Source of the DNA: Euzebya pacifica
GTDB lineage: Bacteria > Actinomycetota > Nitriliruptoria > Euzebyales > Euzebyaceae
DNA length: 64,000 bases
Assembly (NCBI RefSeq): GCF_003344865.1
Contig: NZ_CP031165.1
Coordinates: forward strand, 806,001-870,000
Direction of reading: 5' to 3'
In this document: positions 48,541-56,485 of the stretch, piece after piece
How positions within the stretch are numbered: position 1 is the first letter of the stretch
How the letters are laid out: each line of letters begins with the position of its first letter
Translations under genes and position numbers: made by a program
The notes under the pieces: generated by a model
The model's database searches: none
What the model was told of the DNA's origin: nothing
What the model saw: the letters and a program-made list of their open reading frames with translations, nothing else

Positions 48541-48609
48541 TCAGGACACTGGTGGTCAGGAAACTGGTGGTCAGGAAACTGGTGGTCAGGAAACTGGTGG
48601 TCAGGAAAG
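48541..48609 (-). repeat. 15-bp tandem repeat with an in-frame TGA in every unit
   Basis: Four full 15-base units plus a 9-base partial (plus-strand unit TCAGGAAACTGGTGG; the unit at 48541 has one change). The partial unit at 48601 contains the cheY stop codon. On the minus strand each unit reads TGA-CCA-CCA-GTT-TCC, in phase with cheY, so five stop codons follow each other at 15-base spacing. It fills the spacer between cheY and the CheC/X-like gene and is probably variable in copy number. Confidence 0.9.
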
Positions 48610-48963
48610 GGCACCGGACAGCACGCTGGTGAACGTCTCTGCGGTGAAGGGCTTGGCGATCGTGAACGACGCGCCGTTGATGATGGCCACCTCGCGCATG
48701 TCCGGGGTGGTCTCGGAGGTGACGAACCCGAACGTGGTCGTGTTGCCCTCCGCGCGCAGGGCCTGCAGGAACTCGATACCCGACATGTTCGGCATGTTCC
48801 AGTCCGACACGATCAGATCGGGTTCGTGTTCGCGCACGGCCGCGAGGCCCTGTGCACCGTCCTCGGCCTGGACGAACTCGGCGTCGGCGAACTCGGTCTG
48901 CTTCAGCATGCGCATGACGATCATGCGCATCGCCTTCGAGTCGTCGCACACAACGATCTTCAT
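48601..48963 (-). CDS. cheY: CheY-type chemotaxis response regulator
   Basis: 120 residues, CheY length. D7-D8 acidic pocket (VVCDDSKAMR), phosphoacceptor D54 (LIVSDWNMPNMSGIEFL), T in GFVTSETT, K in TIAKPFT. The DWNMP motif is that of true CheY proteins acting on the flagellar switch or other motor. Sixth gene of the chemotaxis operon. Its stop codon lies in the first unit of the TGA repeat. Confidence 0.92.
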   Translation of the reverse strand: MKIVVCDDSKAMRMIVMRMLKQTEFADAEFVQAEDGAQGLAAVREHEPDLIVSDWNMPNMSGIEFLQALRAEGNTTTFGFVTSETTPDMREVAIINGASFTIAKPFTAETFTSVLSGALS

Positions 48964-49084
48964 CTCGGGGTGGTCTCCTGGGTCTCGTGGTTCGTGTTCT
49001 CAGTCGGCTCGCACAGGCGGGAGTTGAGCAGCGACTGCCGACCCCGCCGCGAGTCGGAGGCGTTCGGGGGTGGGCCGACCGGGT

Positions 49085-49549
49085 TCAGGCGAAGGCAGGT
49101 ACGTCCGCCGACGCGCGCTGCAGGACACGCACGGCCAACGGGTGGCCGGCCGAGGCGAACCACGACTCGTTGAGCACCGTGGACCCCGGGACGGTCAGCG
49201 TGTACTGCGTGCCGCCGATGACGGTCGGCAGCGACAGGCTGCACGGACCGTCGACCAGCGCCTTCACGCTGCCCCCGAGCATGTTGGCGATCTCGCCGAA
49301 CGCGTCGCCGATGTCGTCCTCCGACAGCTCGTCTGCCTCCATGCCGAACATGGCCGCGGCAACCGACGCCGCCAGCGCCTGCGGACCGTGCAGGACGATC
49401 GTTCCCTCCCACGCCCCGTGGACATGGATGAGGCTCGACAGCGACGGTGCGTCGTCGGTCCGCGGGCTGCTCTCGCCGATGTCCATGCCGAGCACCGAGT
49501 GCCAGATCTCGGCCACGAGGGCCTCGATGTCGTGATGACTCAGTTCCAT
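49085..49549 (-). CDS. cheX: CheX-type CheY-P phosphatase
   Basis: 154 residues. CheX/CheC signature helix DDIGDAFGEIANMLGGSVKALV (E-x-x-N with following Gly) supplies the glutamate and asparagine that attack CheY-phosphate. The remaining pattern (LIHVHGAWEGTIVLHGPQALAASVAAAMFGM) fits the alpha/beta fold of CheX. It should switch off the CheY signal; no CheZ exists in this type of bacterium. AGGAAGAG precedes the ATG. A 121-base gap to cheY holds no gene. Confidence 0.85.
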   Translation of the reverse strand: MELSHHDIEALVAEIWHSVLGMDIGESSPRTDDAPSLSSLIHVHGAWEGTIVLHGPQALAASVAAAMFGMEADELSEDDIGDAFGEIANMLGGSVKALVDGPCSLSLPTVIGGTQYTLTVPGSTVLNESWFASAGHPLAVRVLQRASADVPAFA

Positions 49550-49580
49550 CTCTTCCTCCTGGAAGGTCGTGCGCAGCCCG

Positions 49581-50441
49581 TCACAGCGGGGGTTCCTGCA
49601 GCGTGCGGAACCACACGGAACGTCCGAGGGTCACGCGGTCGTAGTCGGTTGGCGCGCCGACAGTCGTCTCCGTGCCGCCGAGGCCGAGGTAGCCCCCCGG
49701 GACGAGCGTCTGCCGCATCCGATGCAGGATGTCGTTCCTCGTGGCGTCGTCGAAGTAGATGAGGACGTTCCGCAGCAGCACGACGTCGGTCCCGCGCGGT
49801 GCGGCCCAGGGGCCGATGAGGTTGGTGTGCTCGAACCGAACCATCCGTCGGATGTCGTCGCTGATGCGCCATCGGGCCCCCTGCCGGTGGAAGTGCTTGA
49901 CCAGCATCGACGCCGGGAGGCCTCGGTTGACGTCGAGATGGGAGAACTCGCCGTGTGCAGCCCTGGCCAGCACGGCGCGGGAGATGTCGGTGGCCAGGAT
50001 CTGCAGGTCCCAGCCGAGCAACGCCGGCAGGTGCTCGTGGATCGCCATCGCAACGGAGTAGGGCTCCTGGCCGGAGGACGCGGCGGCACACCAGATGCGC
50101 ATCCGGCGGGTGGCCGCGTTGGCGCGCATCAGCTCGGGGAGGACGTCGGTGACCAGCGTCCGGAACGGGTGCACGTCGCGGAAGAAGGACGTCTCGTTGA
50201 TGGTCAGCGCGTCGATGACGTCGACCGACAGCCGGCCCCTCGGTTGTGCCCTCACGCGTTCCACGAGCTGCCCGAGGTCGCTGATGTCGTGCGCGGCGGC
50301 CACCGGACCGAGGCGCGAGACCACCAGGTACTCCTTGCCCTCGTCGATCCTGATCGCGGACTCGCGGCGCACGAAGTCCTGTATCCACGAGAAGTCGGCT
50401 GCGGAGATACCGGCCGCAGGCGTGGTGGTCGGGGGGCTCAT
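49581..50441 (-). CDS. cheR: CheR chemoreceptor methyltransferase
   Basis: 286 residues: N-terminal helical domain (FSWIQDFVRRESAIRIDEGKEYLVVSRL), the N-E-T-S-F-F-R-D linker motif (TINETSFFRDVHPF), and a SAM-binding Rossmann domain (RIWCAAASSGQEPYSVAMAI, ILATDISRAVL, DVVLLRNVLIYF). It methylates glutamates of chemoreceptors. No cheB or receptor gene is in the window, so these must lie elsewhere. 28 bases after cheY. Confidence 0.95.
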   Translation of the reverse strand: MSPPTTTPAAGISAADFSWIQDFVRRESAIRIDEGKEYLVVSRLGPVAAAHDISDLGQLVERVRAQPRGRLSVDVIDALTINETSFFRDVHPFRTLVTDVLPELMRANAATRRMRIWCAAASSGQEPYSVAMAIHEHLPALLGWDLQILATDISRAVLARAAHGEFSHLDVNRGLPASMLVKHFHRQGARWRISDDIRRMVRFEHTNLIGPWAAPRGTDVVLLRNVLIYFDDATRNDILHRMRQTLVPGGYLGLGGTETTVGAPTDYDRVTLGRSVWFRTLQEPPL

Positions 50442-50469
50442 CGCGGCCCCCGCGGGGGTCGGGCGACGG

Positions 50470-50865
50470 TCATGCGTCGGCTCCGGAGACGGCCGGCAGC
50501 GGGACGCCCATCAGGCTCATCTTGCTCGCGACGGCGTCGGCGGTCACGGGCTTGATGGCGTACTCGTCGGCACCGGCCTTCATCGCCTCGTAGACGTTGC
50601 GGGGGCTGGCCTCGGAGGTGACCACGAGCAGCTTGACCCGGTCCCACCGGCGGTCGCTGCGCACGGTCCGGATGAACGTCAGGCCATCCATGACGGGCAT
50701 GTTCCAGTCGACGAGGGCAACGTCGAAGGGCCCGTCGGACTCCAGCACGTCGAGCCCCGCACGGCCGTGTTCGGCGCCGGTGGTGTCGAAGCCGAGGCCT
50801 GTCAGCAGACGGGACAGCAGGCTTCGCATCGCGCGGGAGTCGTCGATCACGAGGGAACGGGGCAT
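50470..50865 (-). CDS. CheY-type chemotaxis response regulator (second copy)
   Basis: 131 residues with DDSRAMR pocket, D53 (VALVDWNMPVMDGLTFI), T/S in VVTSEAS, K in YAIKPVT. The DWNMP motif again marks CheY. It differs from the other CheY in the alpha4-beta5 face and has an Ala/Pro tail. Placed between cheW and cheR, with AGGAG-like GGAGACC before the ATG. One of the two CheYs may act as a phosphate sink. Confidence 0.9.
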   Translation of the reverse strand: MPRSLVIDDSRAMRSLLSRLLTGLGFDTTGAEHGRAGLDVLESDGPFDVALVDWNMPVMDGLTFIRTVRSDRRWDRVKLLVVTSEASPRNVYEAMKAGADEYAIKPVTADAVASKMSLMGVPLPAVSGADA

Positions 50866-50880
50866 GGTGGTCTCCAGGAG

Positions 50881-51369
50881 TCAGGATCCCAACCGCAGCA
50901 CCGCGGTCAGGTCCAGTGCCAGCAACAGCCGGCCGTCGAGCTTGTAGATCCCCTCGATGACCGAGGATGCGCTGGCAGGCAACGTCGCCGGCGGCTCCTC
51001 GAGCAGGTCGCGGGTGACGTCGGTCACGTCGCCGATGGCGTCCACGAGCAGGCTCGTGGGACCGTTCGGGGTGCGGACGACCACGTTGAGCGATCGGTCA
51101 CACGGGGTTCGGTCCGTGTCGGCAGTTCGTGCGGACAGGCCGAGCCGCGACCTGAGGTCGACCGCGGTGACGATCTGTCCGCGAAGGTTGATCAGGCCCC
51201 GGACCTCCCCGGGTGCCAGCGGCACGGGGGTCATGTCCTGGTGGCGGATGACCTCCTGGACATCGAGCACGTCGACGCCGAGGAAGAGGTCGTCCACCGA
51301 GAAGGTGCACAGCTGGCGGACGGGGGCATGGTCGCGAGGACGTCGGTCGATCAGGGCGTTCGTGGCCAT
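50881..51369 (-). CDS. cheW: CheW coupling protein
   Basis: 162 residues of CheW fold: QLCTFSVDDLFLGVDVLDVQEVIRHQDMTPVPLAPGEVRGLINLRGQIVTAVDLRSRLGL is the classic stretch with G-L-I-N-L-R-G that contacts CheA P5 and receptors. The ATG overlaps the cheA stop by one base (TGATG), so it is coupled to cheA. It links receptors to the kinase. Confidence 0.95.
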   Translation of the reverse strand: MATNALIDRRPRDHAPVRQLCTFSVDDLFLGVDVLDVQEVIRHQDMTPVPLAPGEVRGLINLRGQIVTAVDLRSRLGLSARTADTDRTPCDRSLNVVVRTPNGPTSLLVDAIGDVTDVTRDLLEEPPATLPASASSVIEGIYKLDGRLLLALDLTAVLRLGS

Positions 51370-53576
51370 CAGGCGGTCACCAGCTCGTGGTCGAGCATCT
51401 CGGGGGCAACGGTTGCGATGACGGCCTGGACGTCCAGCACGTCGGTGACCCGGTCCCCGACGACGGCGGAGCCGAGCACACCGTGGCGCGGTGACGAACC
51501 CCGCAGCACCAGGGGTTCGTCGAGCACGTCGTGGATGCGGTGCACGACCAGGCCCACGCGATGGGCTCCGCGTTCGTGGACGATGACCTGCAGCGTCGGG
51601 GACGCGTGCTCCGGCTGTCCCAGTCCGAGGACTCGGGACAGGTCGACCAGGGGGAGGATGGCGTTGCGGTACTGCACGACCGGTTGCCCTGACGCGTACT
51701 CGACGAGTGAGCCGTCGATCTCCTCCAGCCGCGCGACCTGGCGGAGCGGGAGGACCATCCGGACGTCGTTGCCGTGCTGGCCGGTGCCGAGGCCGAAGAC
51801 GAGGAGGGATTCGACGTCGGACCCGCTGAGGGTGGCGTCGTGGTCGTCGCTGGGCTGCGCCCGGTCGGGCGTCGACCCGATCCCGACGCTGTCGGCGATC
51901 CCCATCACGTCGAGGATGAGCGCAACGCGGCCATCGCCCATGATGGTCGCGCCCGCGTAGACCGACAGGTCGTGGAGGGCCTGCCCGAGCGGCTTGACCA
52001 CGATCTCGGCGGTGTCGTCGACGGCATCGACGACGAGCCCGAACTGCTGCGTGTCGGCCTGGAGCACGACGATGTTGGACGCCGCCGTCGGTGGGGTGTC
52101 GAGGCCCAGCACATCGGCGAGCCCGACCAGCGGCAGCAGCGTGTCGCGAAGCCGGTACACCGGGGTGCCGTGGACGTGTTCGATGGCGGTGGTCGCCTCG
52201 TCGGCCTCCACGCGGACGAGCTCGAGGAGGCTGACCTGTGGGATCGCGAAGCGCTGCCCGCCCGAGGTGACGATCAGGGCCGGGATGATGGCGAGCGTCA
52301 ACGGGATCTTCAGCTTGGTGATCGTGCCCGCGCCGGGGGTGGAGGTCAGGTCGACGCTGCCACCGATGCGCTCGATGGCGGTTCGCACCACGTCCATGCC
52401 GACGCCGCGTCCGGACAGGTTGGACACCGATTCCACCGTGGAGAAGCCAGGGGCGAAGACCAGGTCGACGATCTGGCGGTCGGTCATCGCCTGCGCCTGC
52501 TCGGCGGTCACGATCCCCTTGGTGACCGCCTTCACCGCAACCGCCCCGGGGTCGATGCCCGCGCCGTCATCGGCGATCTCGATGTTGACCTGACCTCCCT
52601 CGTGGTAGGCGCGAAGGGTGACGCGGCCGGTCTCGGGCTTGCCCGCTGCCCGGCGCATCTCCGGTGTCTCGATGCCGTGGTCCACGGAGTTGCGGACCAT
52701 GTGGGTCAGCGGGTCCTTGATGGCCTCGATGATGGTCTTGTCGAGCTCGGTGTCCTTGCCCTCCAGCTCGACGGTCACCTGCTTGCCCAGCGATACGGCG
52801 ATGTCGCGCACGACGCGCGGGAACTTGCCGAAGACGTTGCCGATGGGCTGCATGCGCGTCTTCATGACGCCTTCCTGCAGCTCGGTCGTGATCAGGTTGA
52901 GGCGCTGGGAGGTGTCGGCCAGCGTGGAGGACCCGCTTCGGGCCGCGACCTGCACGAGCTGGTTGCGGGCGAGGACCAGCTCGCCGACCAGGTTCATCAG
53001 GTTGTCCAGCAGGTCGACGTCGACGCGGATGGTGGAGTCACTCGTGGTCCCGGCCACGTCCCGAGGCTCGTCGACCGGACCCGCTTCTGTCCCTGTGGGT
53101 GCTGCCACCGGGGCGTCTGCCACGGTGGGGGCCACGAGGTCGGGGGCGTCCTGCGCTGCCGCGTCCAGACGGGCGACGAGGGGGCCGTACTCGCCGGGGC
53201 CCTCGGTGCCGTCGGCCGCGATCGAGGCCAGGATCTCGCGAAGCGCATCGACCATGGCGAGCAGCACGCTGGTGCGGGCGGCGTCCAGCTGCAGCTCGCG
53301 GTCGCGGAGCCTGGCGAGGAGGCTCTCGCCGACGTGGGCAACGGACTCGAGCTTGCCGTAGCCGAGGAAGCCGGACGTGCCCTTGATCGTGTGGACGTCG
53401 CGGAAGATGCCGGCGAGGACGTCGACGTCGTCCGGGTCGTCCTCGAGCCGGACGAGGTCCACGTCGAGCCGATCGAGGTTCTCGTGGCTCTCCACGAGGA
53501 ACTCCTCGATGATCTCGTCCATCTCGTCCACGTGCGAGGCCTTCCGGGCGTTCCGTGCTGCTGACGGATCTCCCAT
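51369..53576 (-). CDS. cheA: CheA chemotaxis histidine kinase with duplicated CheW-like domain
   Basis: 735 residues. HPt domain with phosphoacceptor H62 (DVHTIKGTSGFLGYGKLE), a short linker with no recognisable P2 CheY-binding domain, P3 dimerisation (DLLDNLMNLVGELVLARNQLV), P4 ATPase (HMVRNSVDHGIE, DDGAGIDP, GRGVGMDVVRTAIE), P5 CheW-like (LAIIPALIVTSGGQRFAIPQ), then a second CheW-like domain of about 150 residues (SLLVFGLGTGQHGNDVRMVLPLRQVARLEEI, AILPLVDLSRVLG). The extra domain could bind receptors without separate CheW. First gene of the operon; GAGGCG precedes the ATG. Confidence 0.95.
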   Translation of the reverse strand: MGDPSAARNARKASHVDEMDEIIEEFLVESHENLDRLDVDLVRLEDDPDDVDVLAGIFRDVHTIKGTSGFLGYGKLESVAHVGESLLARLRDRELQLDAARTSVLLAMVDALREILASIAADGTEGPGEYGPLVARLDAAAQDAPDLVAPTVADAPVAAPTGTEAGPVDEPRDVAGTTSDSTIRVDVDLLDNLMNLVGELVLARNQLVQVAARSGSSTLADTSQRLNLITTELQEGVMKTRMQPIGNVFGKFPRVVRDIAVSLGKQVTVELEGKDTELDKTIIEAIKDPLTHMVRNSVDHGIETPEMRRAAGKPETGRVTLRAYHEGGQVNIEIADDGAGIDPGAVAVKAVTKGIVTAEQAQAMTDRQIVDLVFAPGFSTVESVSNLSGRGVGMDVVRTAIERIGGSVDLTSTPGAGTITKLKIPLTLAIIPALIVTSGGQRFAIPQVSLLELVRVEADEATTAIEHVHGTPVYRLRDTLLPLVGLADVLGLDTPPTAASNIVVLQADTQQFGLVVDAVDDTAEIVVKPLGQALHDLSVYAGATIMGDGRVALILDVMGIADSVGIGSTPDRAQPSDDHDATLSGSDVESLLVFGLGTGQHGNDVRMVLPLRQVARLEEIDGSLVEYASGQPVVQYRNAILPLVDLSRVLGLGQPEHASPTLQVIVHERGAHRVGLVVHRIHDVLDEPLVLRGSSPRHGVLGSAVVGDRVTDVLDVQAVIATVAPEMLDHELVTA

Positions 53577-53624
53577 CGGCGCCTCGCCGACCGACCTGAG
53601 CGGGCGGCCGGTGCAACCACGCGG

Positions 53625-54059
53625 TCAGCGCCAGTCGGGCTCCTGGCGGGTGCGCTTGAGCTCGCCACGCCGCTTCTTGTTGTCCAGCCGGCGCTGCCGC
53701 GCACGACGCGACGGCTTGGTCGGACGACGGGGCTTGGCCGGTGGCGACGTGGCCTCCACCAGCAGGTCCCTGAGCCTCGTGAGCGCCACCTGCCGGTTGC
53801 GGGTCTGCGACCGGGTCTCGGCGACCTGCACGATCACCTCGCCGGAGGTGGTCAGGCGGTCGGCGAGCCGCCGGGTGAGGCGTTCCTTGAGGCGGTCCGG
53901 CAGGGCCTGGGAGGCGCCGATGTCGAACCGCAGCTCGACGGCCGTGTTGGACCTGTTGGCATGCTGACCTCCCGGTCCGCCGGAAGTGACGAACCGCCAG
54001 TCGAGCTCGGCGTCGGGGATGTGCACCCCTCGCACGTGGAGGCCGTCCTGCATCGGCAT
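53625..54059 (-). CDS. arfB: ArfB (YaeJ) ribosome-rescue peptidyl-tRNA hydrolase
   Basis: 144 residues from ATG 54059 (a longer frame to 54125 is possible but not family-like). The GGQ motif of class I release factors is in FVTSGGPGGQHANRSNTAVELRF, followed by the basic unstructured tail (RRPTKPSRRARQRRLDNKKRRGELKR) that enters the empty mRNA channel of stalled ribosomes. Without tmRNA-dependent rescue it frees nonstop complexes. Divergent from the MATE gene, 68 bases. Confidence 0.93.
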   Translation of the reverse strand: MPMQDGLHVRGVHIPDAELDWRFVTSGGPGGQHANRSNTAVELRFDIGASQALPDRLKERLTRRLADRLTTSGEVIVQVAETRSQTRNRQVALTRLRDLLVEATSPPAKPRRPTKPSRRARQRRLDNKKRRGELKRTRQEPDWR

Positions 54060-54127
54060 CGACCGTAGCGTGCCGGCCGGCGGACGAACGTGCGATCCGC
54101 CGTCCCGAGTGGTCTGCTTGGTCACCC

Positions 54128-55444
54128 ATGGACACCGCCGGACGACGCAGGGAGATCCTCGGGCTGGCGCTGCCGGCCACGGTTGCGCTGGCCGCCGACC
54201 CGCTGCTCGGCCTCGTCGACACCGCGCTCGTGGGGCGCCTCGGCACCGACGAGCTGGCGGCGCTCGGCGTGGCCACCGCCGTCTTCACGACCGCGTTCGT
54301 GGTCTTCAACGTGCTGACCTACGGGACCACCGCCCGGGTGGCCCAGCTGGTCGGGGCGCGGCGGCCCGACGACGCGGCAACGTTCACGGTCCAGGCCATC
54401 TGGGCGTCGCTGGCTGCCGGCCTGCTGGTCACCACGGTCCTGGTCATCGCGACCGGTCCCATCCTCGACCTGATGGGTGCCAGCGGTGGCATGACCGAAC
54501 CGGCGACGACGTACCTGCGAATCCGGGCGTTCGCCGCCGTGCCGGTCCTGCTGGTCCAGGTCGGCCACGGGGCGTTGCGGGGCCTGAAGGACACCCGCAC
54601 GCCCTTGGTGGTCACGGTCGCGGCCAACGTCGTCAACGCCATCCTCAGCGTCATCCTGATCCATCCCGTCGGGCTGGGCGTGGCCGGTGCGGCACTGGGC
54701 ACCGTGATCGCCCAGAGCCTGGCGGCCGTCACCTTCATGGTGATCGTGCGGCGACGGTTGCCCGCCCCGTCCCTGCGGCCGGTGCCGTCACAGCTGGCCA
54801 CGCTGGCACGGATCAGCCGGGACCTCTTCGTCCGCACCGTCTCACTGGTGGTCGGCCTCGCGGTGCTGACCGCCGCAGCCGCACGGATCGACACCGTCGC
54901 CGTTGCCGGGCACCAGGTGGCCCGGGAGCTGTGGCTGCTGTCGACCCTGATGCTCGACGGCTTCGCGATCGCCGGGCAGGCGATGGTCGGGACGGCCCTG
55001 GGGGAGGGGGACCGGGAACGGGCACGCGCCGACGCGTGGTCCCTGACGCGCTGGGGGCTCGGCGCCGGGGTGGTGGCCATGCTGGTCTACCTGCCGCTCG
55101 GCGACGTCCTGCCGGGCGTCTTCACCACCGACCCGGCCGTGATCGAGACCGTCGGCAGCGTGTGGCTGCTCGTGGCGTTCCTGCAGCCGATCGGGGGGGT
55201 CACGTTCGTGCTCGACGGGGTCTTCATGGGCGCCGGCGACTTCACCTTCCTCATGGGGTCCACCGTCACCGCGGTCGTGGTGGGCCTCCTGCCGGTCATC
55301 GCGTTGGCCCTGTCGCGGGGCTGGGGGCTGCCCGGGTTGTGGTGGTCGGTCGTGGCGCTGATGGTCATCCGCGTGGCCGCCCAGCTCTGGCGCCTCCGCG
55401 GGGTGGCCTGGACCGAGGTCGCCGAAGGACAGGCGACACCGTGA
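54128..55444 (+). CDS. MATE-family efflux transporter (DinF branch)
   Basis: 438 residues, twelve membrane helices in two six-helix halves. The first half opens EILGLALPATVALAADPLLGLVDTALVGRLGTDELAALGVAT, the typical MATE/DinF start with a helix-1 Asp. Such pumps export cationic drugs by sodium or proton exchange; DinF members protect against oxidative or bile stress. The stop overlaps the next GTG (GTGA), coupling it to two fluoride-channel genes. Confidence 0.92.
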   Translation: MDTAGRRREILGLALPATVALAADPLLGLVDTALVGRLGTDELAALGVATAVFTTAFVVFNVLTYGTTARVAQLVGARRPDDAATFTVQAIWASLAAGLLVTTVLVIATGPILDLMGASGGMTEPATTYLRIRAFAAVPVLLVQVGHGALRGLKDTRTPLVVTVAANVVNAILSVILIHPVGLGVAGAALGTVIAQSLAAVTFMVIVRRRLPAPSLRPVPSQLATLARISRDLFVRTVSLVVGLAVLTAAAARIDTVAVAGHQVARELWLLSTLMLDGFAIAGQAMVGTALGEGDRERARADAWSLTRWGLGAGVVAMLVYLPLGDVLPGVFTTDPAVIETVGSVWLLVAFLQPIGGVTFVLDGVFMGAGDFTFLMGSTVTAVVVGLLPVIALALSRGWGLPGLWWSVVALMVIRVAAQLWRLRGVAWTEVAEGQATP

Positions 55445-55881
55445 CCACGACGATCGGCGCCCCGTCGGCACGCCGAACGGCGATGGTGGTCGCCGCTGGT
55501 GGTGCCGTCGGCGCGCTCCTGCGCTGGCAGCTGGCAGGCGGGCTCAACGACCTGGTGGTCGGCGACTGCCCCGGCACCGTGAACTGCCTGCCGAGCCAGC
55601 CTGCGTTTCCGTGGGGCACCCTGCTGGTGAACGTGGTCGGGGCGTTGCTGCTGGGATGGCTTGCCAGCCGGCAGGTCGATCCGCTGCGCCGGGCGTTCCT
55701 CGGCACCGGCGTGCTCGGCGCCTTCACGACGTTCAGCGCCTTCGCCGTCGAGGCGGTGCTGGTCGGTCGTCGCAGTCCGCTCGAGGGCATCGCCTACGTC
55801 GTGGTGACCCTGGCGGTCGGACTGGGGGCGGCACGGCTGGGCCAACGCGCATCCGCGTCCGGGCCGGAGGATCCCGCGTGA
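55441..55881 (+). CDS. crcB: CrcB/Fluc fluoride channel subunit 1
   Basis: 146 residues, four helices. Family motifs: GGAVGALLRWQL, FPWGTLLVNVVGALLLG (the N that lines the pore), and GVLGAFTTFSAFAVEAVL (Phe box and Ser/Thr track). Fluc channels let fluoride leave by passive flow and are antiparallel dimers. A loop with two cysteines (DCPGTVNCLP) lies between helices 1 and 2. Encoded in tandem with a second subunit, so the pair should form an asymmetric heterodimer. Confidence 0.93.
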   Translation: MTTTIGAPSARRTAMVVAAGGAVGALLRWQLAGGLNDLVVGDCPGTVNCLPSQPAFPWGTLLVNVVGALLLGWLASRQVDPLRRAFLGTGVLGAFTTFSAFAVEAVLVGRRSPLEGIAYVVVTLAVGLGAARLGQRASASGPEDPA

Positions 55882-56222
55882 CCGCGCTGGCGGTCGCGGT
55901 CGGTGGCGGGCTCGGCGCGGTGCTGCGCTTGTGGCTGGCCCGGTTCAACGGGTCGTGGCCATGGGGGACGTTCGTGGCCAACATGATCGGCTGCCTCGCG
56001 CTGGGCCTGGTCCTGGCCGCAGATCCCGCCGGGATGCTGCTGGCACCCGAGCCCTTCTCCACCGGAATCGCCGCTGGGGTCCTGGGAGGGCTGACCACCT
56101 TCTCGACCTTCGCGGTCGAGGCGGTGTCGCCGCGTCGCGTCCGCCTCGGGTACGTCGTCGCCACGGTCCTGTGCGGGCTGGCGCTGGCATGGGTTGGCGC
56201 CCACCTCCACCCACCCTTCTGA
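55878..56222 (+). CDS. crcB: CrcB/Fluc fluoride channel subunit 2
   Basis: 114 residues with four helices: VGGGLGAVLRLWLARF, WPWGTFVANMIGCLALGLVL, GVLGGLTTFSTFAVEAV and a C-terminal helix. GTG 55878 overlaps the stop of subunit 1 by four bases. Paired fluc genes make heterodimers with opposite membrane orientation. No fluoride riboswitch is present before this operon. The stop codon is inside a 16-bp palindrome. Confidence 0.92.
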   Translation: MTALAVAVGGGLGAVLRLWLARFNGSWPWGTFVANMIGCLALGLVLAADPAGMLLAPEPFSTGIAAGVLGGLTTFSTFAVEAVSPRRVRLGYVVATVLCGLALAWVGAHLHPPF

Positions 56223-56233
56223 GGTACCTCAGA
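56218..56233. repeat. 16-bp perfect palindrome at the end of the fluc operon
   Basis: TCTGAGGTACCTCAGA is self-complementary over all 16 bases and includes the crcB stop codon. With no loop it is a better DNA site than an RNA hairpin. Confidence 0.8.
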
Positions 56234-56312
56234 CGGACGCCTCCACATGGGTGACAGGAGATACGGCACCCTCCCGATGTGGCAGGGCGGGTCTCGGGCG
56301 CATGGTCGAGCC

Positions 56313-56477
56313 ATGAACGACTACGAGCACCTGACCCTGATCCATCTCCAGGACCGCATCCGTGCTGCCGATCGTCGCCATCACCACGACGGCGCACGCG
56401 ATCGCACCCTGGTGTCCCACCGCATGGCGGCCGTCCACCGGCTGCTGTCGGTCCTTGCTGTTCGCGGGGCGCGCTGA
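56313..56477 (+). CDS. Possible small His/Arg-rich protein (54 aa)
   Basis: ATG 56313 opens a 54-residue frame ([26 protein letters not shown]) that ends nine bases before the LuxR-type gene. The sequence looks protein-like (amphipathic helix, then a His cluster), and it fills the gap before the regulator, but no ribosome site or family supports it. An upstream ATG at 56247 is in the same frame. Confidence 0.35.
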   Translation: MNDYEHLTLIHLQDRIRAADRRHHHDGARDRTLVSHRMAAVHRLLSVLAVRGAR

Positions 56478-56485
56478 CCGCCACA

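Noticed and set aside
48511-48600. Read-through of the repeated TGA codons after cheY as selenocysteine
   Set aside because: No protein family pattern continues past the stop, the repeats are simple tandem copies, and no SECIS-like loop with spacing was found.
54060-56222. Fluoride riboswitch before the crcB genes
   Set aside because: The crcB genes are coupled inside an operon led by the MATE gene; the 68-base spacer before it shows no crcB-motif structure.
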